Origin: Mucilaginibacter sp. UBA4741
Lineage (GTDB): Bacteria; Bacteroidota; Bacteroidia; Sphingobacteriales; Sphingobacteriaceae
Assembly (NCBI GenBank): GCA_002403905.1
Contig: DHIR01000231.1
Span: 1-27,476 of the forward strand
Reading direction: 5' to 3'
Length of the DNA: 27,476 nucleotides
Below, piece by piece: positions 1 through 8,259 of the stretch. Both the position numbers and the translations under genes were made by a program. Positions within the stretch are counted from its first letter, which is position 1. Each line of letters opens with the position of its first letter. The notes beneath the pieces were generated by a model, which saw nothing but the letters and a program-made list of their open reading frames with translations, did no database searches and was not told the DNA's origin.

Positions 1-6
1 TTTTAA

Positions 7-45
7 TTGGACTGCAAAGATATAATTCGTTTCTTTGCAGTCCAA
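7..45. terminator. 14-bp perfect inverted repeat upstream of era
   Basis: TTGGACTGCAAAGA (7-20) is perfectly repeated in inverse orientation at 32-45 around an 11-nt loop, and is followed on the + strand by a T-rich tract. This fits an intrinsic terminator of a gene lying before the window, or a member of the intergenic hairpins found elsewhere here. The hairpin argues against translation of era beginning upstream of position 68. Confidence 0.55.
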
Positions 46-67
46 ATATTATTTTAATTATTTTTCA

Positions 68-943
68 ATGGGTCATAAAGCAGGTTTTGTAAGCATAATT
101 GGCAAGCCAAACGCGGGTAAGTCTACCCTGATGAACGCGCTTGTTGGCGAAAAAATGTCTATCATCACCCCTAAGGCACAAACTACCCGTCACCGTATTT
201 TGGGTATTGTTAATACAGACGAGTATCAAATTGTATTTTCTGACACGCCCGGTATAATCAAACCGCATTATGAGTTGCATGAGCGCATGATGCACCAGGT
301 AGAGGGATCTATAGTAGATGCTGACCTGATATTGCTGGTTACGGATATCTACGAGGAGTATGACGAAGAAGATGTAATTAAAAAACTAGCCGGGTCGCAA
401 GCCCCATTATTGGTATTGGTTAACAAGATTGACCAAAGCGACGAGGAAGCGGTTAAAAAGAAAATAGAATATTGGCAGGAGAAGCTAAACCCTAAAGCGG
501 TTTTCGCGATATCTGCATTGCATGACCATAACGTTATTTCGGTAATGAATTTTGTTATCGAGCATTTGCCTGAGCATCCGGCTTATTACGAGAAAGATCA
601 ATTAACCGATAGGAACGACAGGTTCTTCGCTTCTGAAATGATCCGGGCGCAGATATTAAAACAATACAAAAAAGAGATCCCTTACAGCGCCGAGGTTATT
701 GTAACCGCGTTTGTTGAGGGCGAAAAACTGCACCGCATTAGCGCCGAAATAATTGTGGAGCGCGACAGCCAAAAGAACATCATCATAGGCGAGGGTGGTA
801 AAATGCTGAAAATAGTAGGTACCTACGCCCGCCGCGATATGGAAGATTTTTTCCAAAAGAAGATCTTCCTTGAAATGTTTGTTAAAGTAATACCCGACTG
901 GCGCAGCAAAAAAAATTACCTGAAAAAATTTGGGTACGAATAA
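68..943 (+). CDS. era: GTPase Era (ribosome small-subunit assembly)
   Basis: Era is a GTPase with a KH RNA-binding domain that binds the 3' end of 16S rRNA and helps mature the 30S subunit. Counting from the ATG at 68 (291 residues, usual for Era), the P-loop GKPNAGKST lies at residues 12-20, the switch/G2 region has TPKAQTTRHR, G3 is DTPG at 59-62 and G4 is NKID at 119-122. The C-terminal part has the KH signature IIGEGGKMLK. The frame stays open upstream, but that part lies in a perfect hairpin, so the ATG at 68 followed by GHKAGFVSIIG is preferred. der follows 120 bp downstream on the same strand, another ribosome-assembly GTPase, separated by an inverted-repeat element. Confidence 0.96.
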   Translation: MGHKAGFVSIIGKPNAGKSTLMNALVGEKMSIITPKAQTTRHRILGIVNTDEYQIVFSDTPGIIKPHYELHERMMHQVEGSIVDADLILLVTDIYEEYDEEDVIKKLAGSQAPLLVLVNKIDQSDEEAVKKKIEYWQEKLNPKAVFAISALHDHNVISVMNFVIEHLPEHPAYYEKDQLTDRNDRFFASEMIRAQILKQYKKEIPYSAEVIVTAFVEGEKLHRISAEIIVERDSQKNIIIGEGGKMLKIVGTYARRDMEDFFQKKIFLEMFVKVIPDWRSKKNYLKKFGYE

Positions 944-945
944 AT

Positions 946-1060
946 AGTTATGAGTTGTAGGTTATGAGTTTTGAGTATTCGTAATTTTGCAACTGATATT
1001 ACAAAGCGGTAAAGTTATGGAGTTGATACTCAAAACTCACCACTCAAAACTTACAACTTA
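946..1060. repeat. Word-type inverted-repeat element between era and der
   Basis: The left arm (946-980) is made of variants of the word GTTATGAGTT/GAGTTTTGAG and the right arm (1025-1060) of the inverse words ACTCAAAACTCA/ACTCAAAACTTA. GAGTTTTGAGTAT at 966-978 pairs perfectly with 1026-1038, and GTTGTAGGTT at 954-963 pairs 9 of 10 with 1049-1058. The element fills the gap from just after the era stop to four bases before the der start. The loop holds a promoter-like box. Confidence 0.75.
982..989 (+). promoter_or_regulatory. Bacteroidota-type -7 box TAATTTTG, possible der promoter
   Basis: TAATTTTG matches the Bacteroidota -7 consensus TAnnTTTG exactly and lies 75 bp before the der start. 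No clear TTTG -33 box sits 19-21 bp upstream, so this is only a candidate. It lies in the loop of the inverted-repeat element, which would make the element a carrier of the promoter. Confidence 0.3.
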
Positions 1061-1063
1061 AAA

Positions 1064-2365
1064 ATGAGTAACATAGTAGCCATAGTTGGCCGCCCAAATG
1101 TAGGCAAGTCAACCTTATATAACCGTTTAACCGAAACCCGCAAAGCTATTGTGGATGACTTTAGCGGCGTAACCCGCGACCGTCACTACGGTACATCAGA
1201 GTGGACGCACCACGAGTTTACCGTTATTGATACCGGCGGCTACGTAGCCAACTCGAACGATGTCTTTGAAGCCGCTATCCGCGAGCAGGTAGTTATCGCT
1301 ATTGAGGAAGCATCGGTTATACTGTTTTTGGTGGATGTTACCACAGGCATTACCGATCTGGACGACGAGATAGCAACCATCCTCCGTAAAGGTAACAAGC
1401 CAACATTTGTGGTAGTTAACAAAGTTGATAACAATAACCAACAGTCGGACGCTACGGTATTTTACAGCTTAGGCTTGGGCGAGATCTACAATATCTCATC
1501 CATGACCGGCTCTGGTACCGGCGAATTATTGGACGAGGTTGTTAAGCACTTTGACGAAGAGAAATTAGAAGAGAACACCCGCCCTAAATATGCTATTGTG
1601 GGCCGCCCCAATGTGGGTAAATCATCCATCATTAATTCGTTAATTGGTAAGGATCGTAATATAGTAACCCCAATTGCCGGCACCACGCGCGATTCTATCC
1701 ACATACATTATAACCAATATGGTCATGATTTTATGCTGATAGATACCGCTGGTATGCGTAAAAAAACCAAGGTAAAAGAGAATATAGAGTTTTACTCGGT
1801 TATGCGCACCATTAAGGCTATAGAAGAAGCAGATGTAGTGATACTGATGATTGATGCTGTTGAAGGTATCGAGTCGCAGGATATCAATATATTCCACCTT
1901 GCCGAGAAGAATAAGAAAGGTGTAATGATAGTAGTGAACAAGTGGGATTTGATTGAAAAGAACAATAAAACCACCAAGGTTTTTGAGGACATGATCAAAG
2001 AAAAGTTGCAGCCGTTTACCGATGTGCCTATTGTATTTACATCAGTTACCGAAAAACAACGTGTTTTAAAAGTGATTGATGTTGCCAACCAGGTTTACGA
2101 AAATCGCGCCCGCAAAATATCAACCTCAAAACTTAACGAGGTTATGCTGCCGATAATAGAACACTATCCGCCGCCATCATTAAAAGGCAAATACGTTAAA
2201 ATAAAATACATCACCCAAATAGCCGGTACATCGCCCATGTTTGCATTCTTTTGCAACTTGCCGCAATATGTTAAGGAACCGTATTACCGTTTCATAGAGA
2301 ACAAAATAAGAGAAAACTTTGAGTTTAGCGGCGCGCCTATACAGGTGTGGTTTAGACAGAAATAG
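1064..2365 (+). CDS. der: GTPase Der/EngA (50S ribosome assembly)
   Basis: Der is a tandem-GTPase factor needed for maturation of the large ribosomal subunit. The 433-residue product has the diagnostic two G domains: the first P-loop is GRPNVGKST near residue 9 with DTGG and NKVD following, and the second is GRPNVGKSS near residue 180 with DTAGMRKK and NKWD. A C-terminal KH-like domain follows ([16 protein letters not shown] region). The length is normal for the family. It lies downstream of era in the same direction and runs convergently into the S41 protease gene, from which it is separated only by a 32-bp-stem hairpin. Confidence 0.97.
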   Translation: MSNIVAIVGRPNVGKSTLYNRLTETRKAIVDDFSGVTRDRHYGTSEWTHHEFTVIDTGGYVANSNDVFEAAIREQVVIAIEEASVILFLVDVTTGITDLDDEIATILRKGNKPTFVVVNKVDNNNQQSDATVFYSLGLGEIYNISSMTGSGTGELLDEVVKHFDEEKLEENTRPKYAIVGRPNVGKSSIINSLIGKDRNIVTPIAGTTRDSIHIHYNQYGHDFMLIDTAGMRKKTKVKENIEFYSVMRTIKAIEEADVVILMIDAVEGIESQDINIFHLAEKNKKGVMIVVNKWDLIEKNNKTTKVFEDMIKEKLQPFTDVPIVFTSVTEKQRVLKVIDVANQVYENRARKISTSKLNEVMLPIIEHYPPPSLKGKYVKIKYITQIAGTSPMFAFFCNLPQYVKEPYYRFIENKIRENFEFSGAPIQVWFRQK

Positions 2366-2366
2366 A

Positions 2367-2444
2367 CTAAGATTTATAGGATGGGAGGATTATAGGATTT
2401 ATGATTGCTTTGATCTTATAATCCTCCCATCCTATAAATCCTAG
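2367..2444. repeat. Near-perfect 32-bp stem-loop between convergent der and S41 genes
   Basis: Positions 2367-2398 and 2413-2444 are inverse complements at 30 of 32 positions around a 14-nt loop. Each arm is built of repeats of TATAGGAT, with GGGAGGAT in the middle. The element lies exactly between the der stop (2365) and the S41 stop (2446). It could act as a bidirectional transcription end, but lacks a GC-rich stem with a clean U-tract, and it looks like the same class of word-built element as the other gaps. Confidence 0.8.
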
Positions 2445-2445
2445 T

Positions 2446-4026
2446 TTAAATCGCTTCAATAGCTTTCTTCACTGCCGGGTCATCTGCATTGATGATCTTA
2501 AAGTAGGCTTCGTCGCCCCATTTAAAGCGGGCCGCGAATGCTTTTAGCAGGGTTTTTATATCTTGTTTGGAGGTCACCAGCTCGCGCGGGTCTATATCCT
2601 TTACCGTTTGTGAGGCATACAACATAAAATTACCCAGGTCGGCATCCGTGACAGTGTATTGCTTGAAAAAATCATCGGCAGTGTACTTATTTAACACGGG
2701 CTGCATGTGGTCAATTACATAAGCCGAGAAAAGCTGCTTGTTACTTAGCACACGTATCAGGTAAGTGTTTTGTGTAGTATCGGCAGGGACAAAAATATCC
2801 GGCATAATACCGCCTCCGCTAAATACCTTTCGGCCTGTTGAGGTATGGTAATTAGTAGGCTTAATAAAAGCGCTATCCTTTAAATTACTTTCTTCCGAAA
2901 ACAACTCGCCCTTACGCATGCGTTGCGCCAGTTCATTACGATAACTTTCAACTCCGTTACTGTACGATTTTTGAATAGAACGACCAGATGGCGTATAATA
3001 CCTTGCGATAGTTAAATTAACTGCCGAGCCATCGCCAAACGGAAACTGCTCCTGCACCAGGCCCTTACCAAACGACCGGCGGCCTATAATAACGGCGCGG
3101 TCAAGGTCCTGTAAGGCCCCGGCTAATATTTCGCTGGCCGATGCCGAATACTCATCTATCAATACTGCCAACTTTCCATGCTGGAAATTGCCCGAATCTG
3201 TAGCAAAATAATCGGTGCGTGGGTCATGCACGCCTTTGGTGAAAACAATGAGTTGTTTTTTGGTTAAAAATTCATCAGCCAATGTAGTTGCTGTATTGAG
3301 GTAACCGCCACCATTGCCGCGTATATCCAGTACCAGTTTTTGCATGCCATCGATCTTTAACTTGATCAGCGCTTTGCGGAAATCAGCATCTGTAGTTGAG
3401 GCAAATTTACTTATTTTAATATAGCCGGTTATTGCGTTAAGCATATAGGCGGCATCCATGCTGCTTAGGTCAACATGGTCGCGTTTTACATTGCAAAACT
3501 TGGTGGTTTTACTCCCTGCTGGAATGATAGCCATTAGCAATTGCGAGTTTTTTGTCCCTCTAAATGCTTTTGAAACTTTGGCCACGGTTAACTGTGTACC
3601 CGAAAAATTTTGATGATCTACTTCAATAACCCTGTCGCCTGGCCTAACGCCTGCTTTAGCTGCCGGGCCATTAACGCTAACCTGCGTTATAACTAAGGTA
3701 TCGCGCAGCAAAAGATATTCGACACCGATACCGGTAAAACCGCCCTCCAATCGTTCGTTAATTGATGTTGCTTGTTGAGGGGGTAGATAAAGCGAATGAG
3801 GGTCAAGGTTTTGAAGTAAGTTATTTACTGTTGATCCCTCAATGCTATCCACATTTACAGAGTCGACATAATTGTGCCTAACCAGCTCCAAAACTTTGGA
3901 TACCTTGTCTTTACTATCGAACGAAATGCCGGTATTAAGGTCGCGATTGGTCATTAATATGCCAATAATCGCACCCAGCAAAAGCAGGATAACAGACCTG
4001 AAAATAATACCCGCTGCTTTTTTCAT
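2446..4026 (-). CDS. S41 family C-terminal processing peptidase
   Basis: This is a membrane-anchored, PDZ-containing serine protease of the CtpA/Prc family, acting in the periplasm on C termini of envelope proteins. The 526-residue product begins with a basic stretch and a hydrophobic segment (about residues 8-25) that is a signal anchor. A PDZ domain spans roughly 95-175 (GFTGIGVEYL, GPAAKAGVRPGDRVIEV). The catalytic core has LDIRGNGGGYL, then DEYSASASEILAGALQD near 292-308 with the serine, and FGKGLVQEQ near 320 with the lysine. About 170 residues follow the core, a tail common in Bacteroidota members. Specific substrates cannot be told from sequence. It is transcribed divergently from murQ. 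Confidence 0.93.
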   Translation of the reverse strand: MKKAAGIIFRSVILLLLGAIIGILMTNRDLNTGISFDSKDKVSKVLELVRHNYVDSVNVDSIEGSTVNNLLQNLDPHSLYLPPQQATSINERLEGGFTGIGVEYLLLRDTLVITQVSVNGPAAKAGVRPGDRVIEVDHQNFSGTQLTVAKVSKAFRGTKNSQLLMAIIPAGSKTTKFCNVKRDHVDLSSMDAAYMLNAITGYIKISKFASTTDADFRKALIKLKIDGMQKLVLDIRGNGGGYLNTATTLADEFLTKKQLIVFTKGVHDPRTDYFATDSGNFQHGKLAVLIDEYSASASEILAGALQDLDRAVIIGRRSFGKGLVQEQFPFGDGSAVNLTIARYYTPSGRSIQKSYSNGVESYRNELAQRMRKGELFSEESNLKDSAFIKPTNYHTSTGRKVFSGGGIMPDIFVPADTTQNTYLIRVLSNKQLFSAYVIDHMQPVLNKYTADDFFKQYTVTDADLGNFMLYASQTVKDIDPRELVTSKQDIKTLLKAFAARFKWGDEAYFKIINADDPAVKKAIEAI

Positions 4027-4039
4027 AACTACACTGATA

Positions 4040-4047
4040 CAAAACTA
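4040..4047 (-). promoter_or_regulatory. Possible -7 box (TAGTTTTG) for the S41 peptidase gene
   Basis: Read on the minus strand, TAGTTTTG matches TAnnTTTG and ends 13 bp before the ATG. This would give a very short leader. A convincing -33 TTTG at 19-21 bp was not found, so the call is weak. Confidence 0.25.
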
Positions 4048-4137
4048 CTAATTTGCACTGATAGCCTTTGTATTTGTAAATCAATAATTAAACCATATCA
4101 GTAATTTTACCGAATTTTGGCAAATAAACATCAAAAA

Positions 4138-4950
4138 ATGCAAACTACAACCGAAAGAGACTCGCATTACAACCACCTGGAACAGATGACGGTGGTCGAG
4201 ATCCTTCAAAATATAAATAAAGAGGACCAAACAGTTGCCCTGTCAGTAAGTAAAGCCATACCACAAATTGAAAAACTGGCTACTGTTATTACAGAACGTA
4301 TGAAAGCGGGTGGCCGTTTATTTTACATAGGCGCAGGCACCAGCGGCCGATTGGGTGTGGTTGACGCTTCGGAATGTCCGCCAACATTCGGCGTTCCGTT
4401 TGATATGGTGGTTGGTATTATTGCCGGTGGCGATGGTGCCATACGCAAAGCCGTTGAGTTTGCCGAGGATGATGCAGAGCAAGCCTGGAAAGACCTGTCA
4501 GCATTTAATATTACGGATAAAGATGTGGTGGTAGGCATTGCCGCGTCGGGCACTACGCCTTATGTTATTGGCGGATTAAAAACCGCTAATCAAAATAAAA
4601 TTGCTACCGGTTGCGTTGTTTGTAACAGTGGCAGCCCGGTGGCTGCCGAAGCCAATTATCCGGTAGAAGTGGTTACCGGCCCAGAGTTTTTAACAGGCAG
4701 CACCCGTATGAAAGCAGGCACCGCCCAAAAATTGGTTTTGAATATGTTAACTACCACGGTAATGATACAGTTGGGTAAGGTGAGGGGTAATAAAATGGTG
4801 GATATGCAGCTATCAAACAATAAATTAGTAGACCGAGCCGTCAAAATGGTAATGGCCGAGACAGGTGTAGACGAAGCAACCGCTTCGAAACTATTACAGG
4901 AGCAGGGAAGTGTACGGAAAGCTGTAGATTTTTATAAAAAAAATAAATAA
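4138..4950 (+). CDS. murQ: N-acetylmuramic acid 6-phosphate etherase
   Basis: MurQ cleaves the lactyl ether of MurNAc-6-phosphate to give GlcNAc-6-phosphate and D-lactate in peptidoglycan recycling. The 270-residue product has the SIS (sugar isomerase) fold signatures: FYIGAGTSGRLGVVDASECPP carries the substrate-binding and catalytic region, ASGTTPYVIG is the second sugar-phosphate loop, and GPEFLTGSTRMKAGTAQK is a MurQ hallmark. The ATG at 4138 (MQTTTERDS) is preferred over a TTG seven codons upstream. The protein is somewhat shorter than the E. coli enzyme of about 300 residues. A C-rich inverted repeat follows the stop immediately. No MurNAc kinase or transporter is adjacent. Confidence 0.95.
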   Translation: MQTTTERDSHYNHLEQMTVVEILQNINKEDQTVALSVSKAIPQIEKLATVITERMKAGGRLFYIGAGTSGRLGVVDASECPPTFGVPFDMVVGIIAGGDGAIRKAVEFAEDDAEQAWKDLSAFNITDKDVVVGIAASGTTPYVIGGLKTANQNKIATGCVVCNSGSPVAAEANYPVEVVTGPEFLTGSTRMKAGTAQKLVLNMLTTTVMIQLGKVRGNKMVDMQLSNNKLVDRAVKMVMAETGVDEATASKLLQEQGSVRKAVDFYKKNK

Positions 4951-5055
4951 AGCCCCACCCAACCCTCCCCGGTAGGGAGGGCTTTAATAACAGAGTGTTA
5001 AAAAATAAAATAAATCAAAAAAGTCTCCCCTACCGGGGGAGATTTAGAGGGGGCT
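4951..5055. repeat. C-rich inverted-repeat element after murQ
   Basis: The left arm (4951-4985) begins AGCCCCACCCAACCCTCCCC and contains a small internal hairpin, CCCTCCC/GGGAGGG. The right arm (about 5020-5055) is its approximate inverse, with CTCCCCTACCGGGGGAGATT and then GAGGGGGCT. The arms enclose an AT-rich spacer. The element starts directly after the murQ TAA and ends two bases before the next ATG. C-rich repeats of this kind are familiar from Bacteroidota intergenic regions, and a related one sits at thrB. Confidence 0.75.
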
Positions 5056-5057
5056 AA

Positions 5058-5624
5058 ATGCACGAAATAGAACCATATTATAAATGGAGGGATGACTACA
5101 TAGCAGCAGAAGACGAATATTCGCCTTTTTATGCTACGCAGTATAGTGAGTTTGAATTTGATAAGCAGATATACAATTATCTACTACATCCGCAATGGGA
5201 TTCGTTTGGCTCTAATACGCTGTACATGAAAGTACTTTATGCTGATTATGACCGTTCTTATGCCATAATAGAGTTTATAGGCGAATGGAACGATGCCATA
5301 AATAATGACATCATGCTGCTTAAACGCGAGATCATTGAGTTAATGGTAGATAACGGCATTAATCAATTCATACTGATAGGCGAGAATGTGTTGAACTTCC
5401 ATTCGTCTGATGATTGTTATTACGAAGAATGGTTTCAGGATGTTGAAGATGGCTGGATAGCCGGAATCAATTTCAGAGATCATGTAATACAGGAGTTTAA
5501 ACACAATAATATCGACTACTATATTAACTTTGGCGGAGAGTTGGATGACATGAACTGGCGAGCCTTAAAGCCGCTGCAATTGTTTAAGAAAATTGAGGAG
5601 CAGCTTACTAAACGACTAAATTAG
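5058..5624 (+). CDS. Conserved-looking protein of unknown function, acidic and aromatic-rich
   Basis: I do not recognise a family. The 188-residue product is acidic and unusually rich in Tyr, Trp, Phe, Asp and Glu. It starts HEIEPYYKWRDDYIAAEDE, with a cluster DDCYYEEWFQDVEDGW near residues 115-130. It has no signal peptide, membrane segment or obvious catalytic motif, so it is probably cytoplasmic. The pattern of alternating hydrophobic stretches (ILIGENVLNFH, YYINFGGEL) suggests an alpha/beta fold. Base composition is like the neighbours, so it is probably a resident gene. Its stop codon lies inside the left arm of the next inverted repeat and its start abuts the previous one. Confidence 0.75.
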   Translation: MHEIEPYYKWRDDYIAAEDEYSPFYATQYSEFEFDKQIYNYLLHPQWDSFGSNTLYMKVLYADYDRSYAIIEFIGEWNDAINNDIMLLKREIIELMVDNGINQFILIGENVLNFHSSDDCYYEEWFQDVEDGWIAGINFRDHVIQEFKHNNIDYYINFGGELDDMNWRALKPLQLFKKIEEQLTKRLN

Positions 5625-5706
5625 ATGTGAGATATTAGATGTGAGTATAGAGACTGTCATCTTTTAAACTATTTCTCAAATCTCATGTCTCAAATCTCAT
5701 ATCTAA
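5621..5706. repeat. Word-type inverted-repeat element before the Bax inhibitor-1 gene
   Basis: The left arm 5621-5645 consists of two copies of TTAGATGTGAG. The right arm 5675-5706 consists of the inverse words CTCAAATCTCAT and CTCATATCTAA. The TAG stop of the upstream gene (5622-5624) is part of the arm. The arms enclose about 30 nt. It is the same architecture as the era/der element with a different word. Confidence 0.7.
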
Positions 5707-5710
5707 CACT

Positions 5711-5718
5711 TAAATTTG
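5711..5718 (+). promoter_or_regulatory. -7 box TAAATTTG for the Bax inhibitor-1 gene
   Basis: TAAATTTG is an exact match to the Bacteroidota -7 consensus TAnnTTTG and lies 29 bp before the ATG at 5748, just outside the right arm of the inverted repeat. The -33 box is not obvious because the repeat occupies that position. Confidence 0.45.
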
Positions 5719-5747
5719 TATATCAATTAAAAAACAATAAATAAAAA

Positions 5748-6479
5748 ATGGAAAGTAATAATCCAAACTACGTTTACGAAAACGTAATGCAAGTAAACGA
5801 TGCCGATGCATCGCGTAAGTTTTTAGCAAATGTTTTTGCGTGGATGTTTGTGGCATTAGGTATATCAGCAATCTGCGCCTACATTTTTGCCAATGATCCA
5901 TCTCTATCTGCAATGTTAAGAGATCCGGAAACAGGTCGCGGTACTGGCTTAGGTACTATTGTAATGTTTGCACCGCTTGCTTTTATATTGTTGATCTCAT
6001 TTGGTTTTAACCGTTTATCATACGGGATTTTGGCACTCCTTTTTGTTGCCTACGCTGTTGTAATGGGGATTAGTTTAAGCTACATATTATTTATATACAC
6101 ATCAGGTTCTGTATTAAGTGTATTTATCACTTCTTCATTGCTATTTGGCGTAATGGCTGTTGCCGGCTACACAACGCACCAGGATCTTACCAAATTTGGC
6201 TCATTAATGATTATGCTTTTAGTTGGTATCATCATAGCAAGCCTGGTTAATATGTTTATTCATAGCAGTGGTTTAGATAAGCTTATCTCTTACGTTGGTG
6301 TTGCTGTATTTGTAGGTCTTACAGCTTACGATGTTCAAAAGTTAAAAAACATTGGTGCAGGCCTGGAGTACGGCGATGCATCGGCTAAAAAAATGGCATT
6401 AATGGGTGGTTTAACCTTATATCTTGATTTTGTAAACCTATTTATCATGTTACTGCGCGTTTTCGGCAGAAGAAGATAA
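5748..6479 (+). CDS. Bax inhibitor-1/YccA family integral membrane protein
   Basis: Members of this family (TMBIM, BI-1, YccA, YbhL) are seven-helix inner-membrane proteins. BsYetJ is a pH-dependent calcium channel, and E. coli YccA modulates the FtsH protease. The 243-residue product has a short cytoplasmic N terminus (residues 1-25) and about seven hydrophobic segments from residue 28 on, with the typical VNMFIHSSGLDKLISYVGVAVF and LTAYDVQKLKNI stretch, in which the Asp of TAYD is a conserved pore-region residue. It ends in a basic tail, RVFGRRR. It is transcribed alone, ending at a strong bidirectional terminator. The exact role in this organism cannot be inferred. Confidence 0.92.
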   Translation: MESNNPNYVYENVMQVNDADASRKFLANVFAWMFVALGISAICAYIFANDPSLSAMLRDPETGRGTGLGTIVMFAPLAFILLISFGFNRLSYGILALLFVAYAVVMGISLSYILFIYTSGSVLSVFITSSLLFGVMAVAGYTTHQDLTKFGSLMIMLLVGIIIASLVNMFIHSSGLDKLISYVGVAVFVGLTAYDVQKLKNIGAGLEYGDASAKKMALMGGLTLYLDFVNLFIMLLRVFGRRR

Positions 6480-6499
6480 TCAGCACAATAATTACTCTT

Positions 6500-6541
6500 A
6501 AAAGAAAAGCCGCCTCAAATACTTGAGGCGGCTTTTCTTTT
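6500..6541. terminator. Bidirectional intrinsic terminator
   Basis: A perfect 19-bp stem (6500-6518 with 6523-6541) encloses the loop ATAC. Its GC-rich core is GCCGCCTCAA, with A-tracts on the left and T-tracts on the right, so it works for both convergent genes, Bax inhibitor-1 and the amidohydrolase. Confidence 0.93.
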
Positions 6542-6559
6542 GATGGATGACTGTCGGGC

Positions 6560-7984
6560 CTAATTCATCCCCACATGCCCTTTAACCGAATCAAAGATCT
6601 TCTGCGAATCAAAACCTACGCCGTTCTTAAACACCAATTCGGTTTTGCGGATATTTTTTATGTCGCTGGTAATGTCACCGCCAATTAAAACCATATCGGC
6701 GTTTTTGCCTGCGGCGATGGTACCAATTTCATTTTGGCGGTTAAGATAAATGGCGCCATTGAGCGTGCATATTTTTATAGTCTGCTCGGGCGTAAAACCA
6801 GCCTCGGCAAGTAGTTCAATTTCGCGACGATTAGAATAGCCGGCTATAACGCGACCCGATCCGGTAGGATCGCTACCGGCTAACAGTAAGCCACCCATGT
6901 CATAAAACTGTTTTTCCCATGCCAGCTCTTTTTTAAACAATGCAATCCCTGCACCATCCTTGCCTTGTTGAGCCTGACAAAGTTTTTCAAGCGGTTCTCT
7001 TATTTCTGTTATCAGCGCACCCCCGGCATCGCCAGGGAATGTCTCACGACCAGTAAATGGCTCAAATACAGGTAAGGTTGAAGTAAGGGCCACATGTTTA
7101 CTGATAAGATATTGCATTAAATCGTTCATTTTTACACTCTTTACGGGTAGTTTCAATAAAGATAATTTTTGCGCGTAGTCGTTTATTTTGTCCGGCACTT
7201 TCAAACTATCAAAGTCTGAACTAGGTTCAAAACCGTGCTCCAGGTTATCAATGCCCATAGCCGCCGCCTCACGATAGGTAACTGCACCTATATGCCCCGT
7301 TACTTTTAAATTTCGTTTATGAGCTTCGGCTATCACGGCCGCCATGTCAGCCCGTGTGGCATGCACATATACTTTAAAAGAAGTACAGCCACGGTCGGCC
7401 CAAAAATTTGCTGTAGCCACGGCATCTTTGGGTCCGTTTATGATGTTTAATGAGGGTATGTCATAATTAGAAGCTTCTTCAAAATATGGGGCGGTAACAT
7501 CCATATTGGGGCCTATCATTTTCCCTTCGTTTATCATTCTTTTTAAGTTGAGGTCTGTTTGCGGTTCAATACTCCCGCCGGTTCTGATGGTAGTTGCGCC
7601 ACCGGCAAAATACAGGCGGGGAAAAGACCAGGGCATTTCTGCAATATTAAAATGACTGCCGGCCATTACAGTATAAAATAAATGTTCGTGCAGCATTACT
7701 AATCCCGGTATCAGGGTTTTACCGGTGCCGTCAATTTCTTGTATCCCCGTAGGCAGTTTGGTCTTATTGTAGGCACCCACACGCTCAATTTTGCCATTAG
7801 TTACAATAACTGTTTGATCGGACATGGCCGGATTGCCGGTTCCGTCTATAATTTTAACATGGGTAATTGCATAAGTGGGCGTATTGATTTTGATATATGC
7901 GGCCACATCAGGCGCAAATTGTTGCGAGAAACATTTTAGCCATGCGCTTAAAAAAACAATGGCCAGTACGTAAGATCTTTTCAT
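6560..7984 (-). CDS. Exported amidohydrolase (imidazolonepropionase-like)
   Basis: This is a metal-dependent hydrolase of the amidohydrolase superfamily, close in layout to the imidazolonepropionase/prolidase-like group. The 474-residue product has a cleavable signal peptide (MKRSYVLAIVFLSAWLKCFSQ), so it acts in the periplasm or outside. Metal-ligand motifs are MLHEHLFYT (HxH, near residue 98), VTGHIGAVTYREA and NLEHGFE in the middle, and LLAGSDPTGSG with the catalytic Asp near residue 360. The C terminus has the typical LNRQNEIGTIAAGKNADMVLI seal of the composite beta domain. The usual carboxylated Lys may correspond to FKVYVHA. The substrate is unknown. It lies alone between a terminator and the divergent SAM-riboswitch promoter. 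Confidence 0.88.
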   Translation of the reverse strand: MKRSYVLAIVFLSAWLKCFSQQFAPDVAAYIKINTPTYAITHVKIIDGTGNPAMSDQTVIVTNGKIERVGAYNKTKLPTGIQEIDGTGKTLIPGLVMLHEHLFYTVMAGSHFNIAEMPWSFPRLYFAGGATTIRTGGSIEPQTDLNLKRMINEGKMIGPNMDVTAPYFEEASNYDIPSLNIINGPKDAVATANFWADRGCTSFKVYVHATRADMAAVIAEAHKRNLKVTGHIGAVTYREAAAMGIDNLEHGFEPSSDFDSLKVPDKINDYAQKLSLLKLPVKSVKMNDLMQYLISKHVALTSTLPVFEPFTGRETFPGDAGGALITEIREPLEKLCQAQQGKDGAGIALFKKELAWEKQFYDMGGLLLAGSDPTGSGRVIAGYSNRREIELLAEAGFTPEQTIKICTLNGAIYLNRQNEIGTIAAGKNADMVLIGGDITSDIKNIRKTELVFKNGVGFDSQKIFDSVKGHVGMN

Positions 7985-8072
7985 GGTTACAATTTAGTTA
8001 TTTATAAATAATATGTGATAATAACTTAAATGTCAATTTATTAAAAAGCGGGCTAACCACAACAGCCCTAAG

Positions 8073-8104
8073 CTTGCACTTTACCAATTAATTGCGCACC
8101 TTTG
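8073..8104 (+). promoter_or_regulatory. Promoter of the SAM riboswitch-metH transcript
   Basis: CTTG (8073-8076), a 20-bp gap and CACCTTTG (8097-8104) resemble the Bacteroidota -33 TTTG and -7 TAnnTTTG boxes with correct spacing. A start about 7 nt downstream would place the RNA 5' end right at the first paired base of the riboswitch. The -7 box deviates in its first base. Confidence 0.5.
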
Positions 8105-8109
8105 CAATG

Positions 8110-8217
8110 CTTATAGAGAAAGACGGAGGGATTAGACCCTGCGATGTCTTAGCAACCTGTGCTTCACAAGGTGCTACATTCTACTTATCAAGCCAAAAGG
8201 CAGATAGGACAGATAAG
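8110..8217 (+). promoter_or_regulatory. SAM-I riboswitch (S-box leader) upstream of metH
   Basis: The segment shows the conserved S-box core: AGAAAGACGGAGGGATTAGACCC, then GATGTCTTAGCAACCT, then a small hairpin and AAGGTGCTACATTCTAC. The closing P1 helix pairs CTTAT (8110-8114) with ATAAG (8213-8217). SAM-I aptamers bind S-adenosylmethionine and repress methionine biosynthesis genes. Here the downstream gene is methionine synthase, consistent with end-product control. A convincing terminator right after P1 is not visible, only a weak AAAGTC/GACTTT hairpin near 8220-8243. The expression mechanism may therefore involve the word-repeat hairpin just before metH, or translation. Confidence 0.92.
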
Positions 8218-8259
8218 TGAAAGTCAATTTACTATCCGACTTTTCGATATAAGCTATTA

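Noticed and set aside
35..67. Upstream extension of the era frame
   Set aside because: The added codons begin inside the right arm of a perfect 14-bp hairpin with a non-ATG codon. The ATG at 68 gives the normal Era start.
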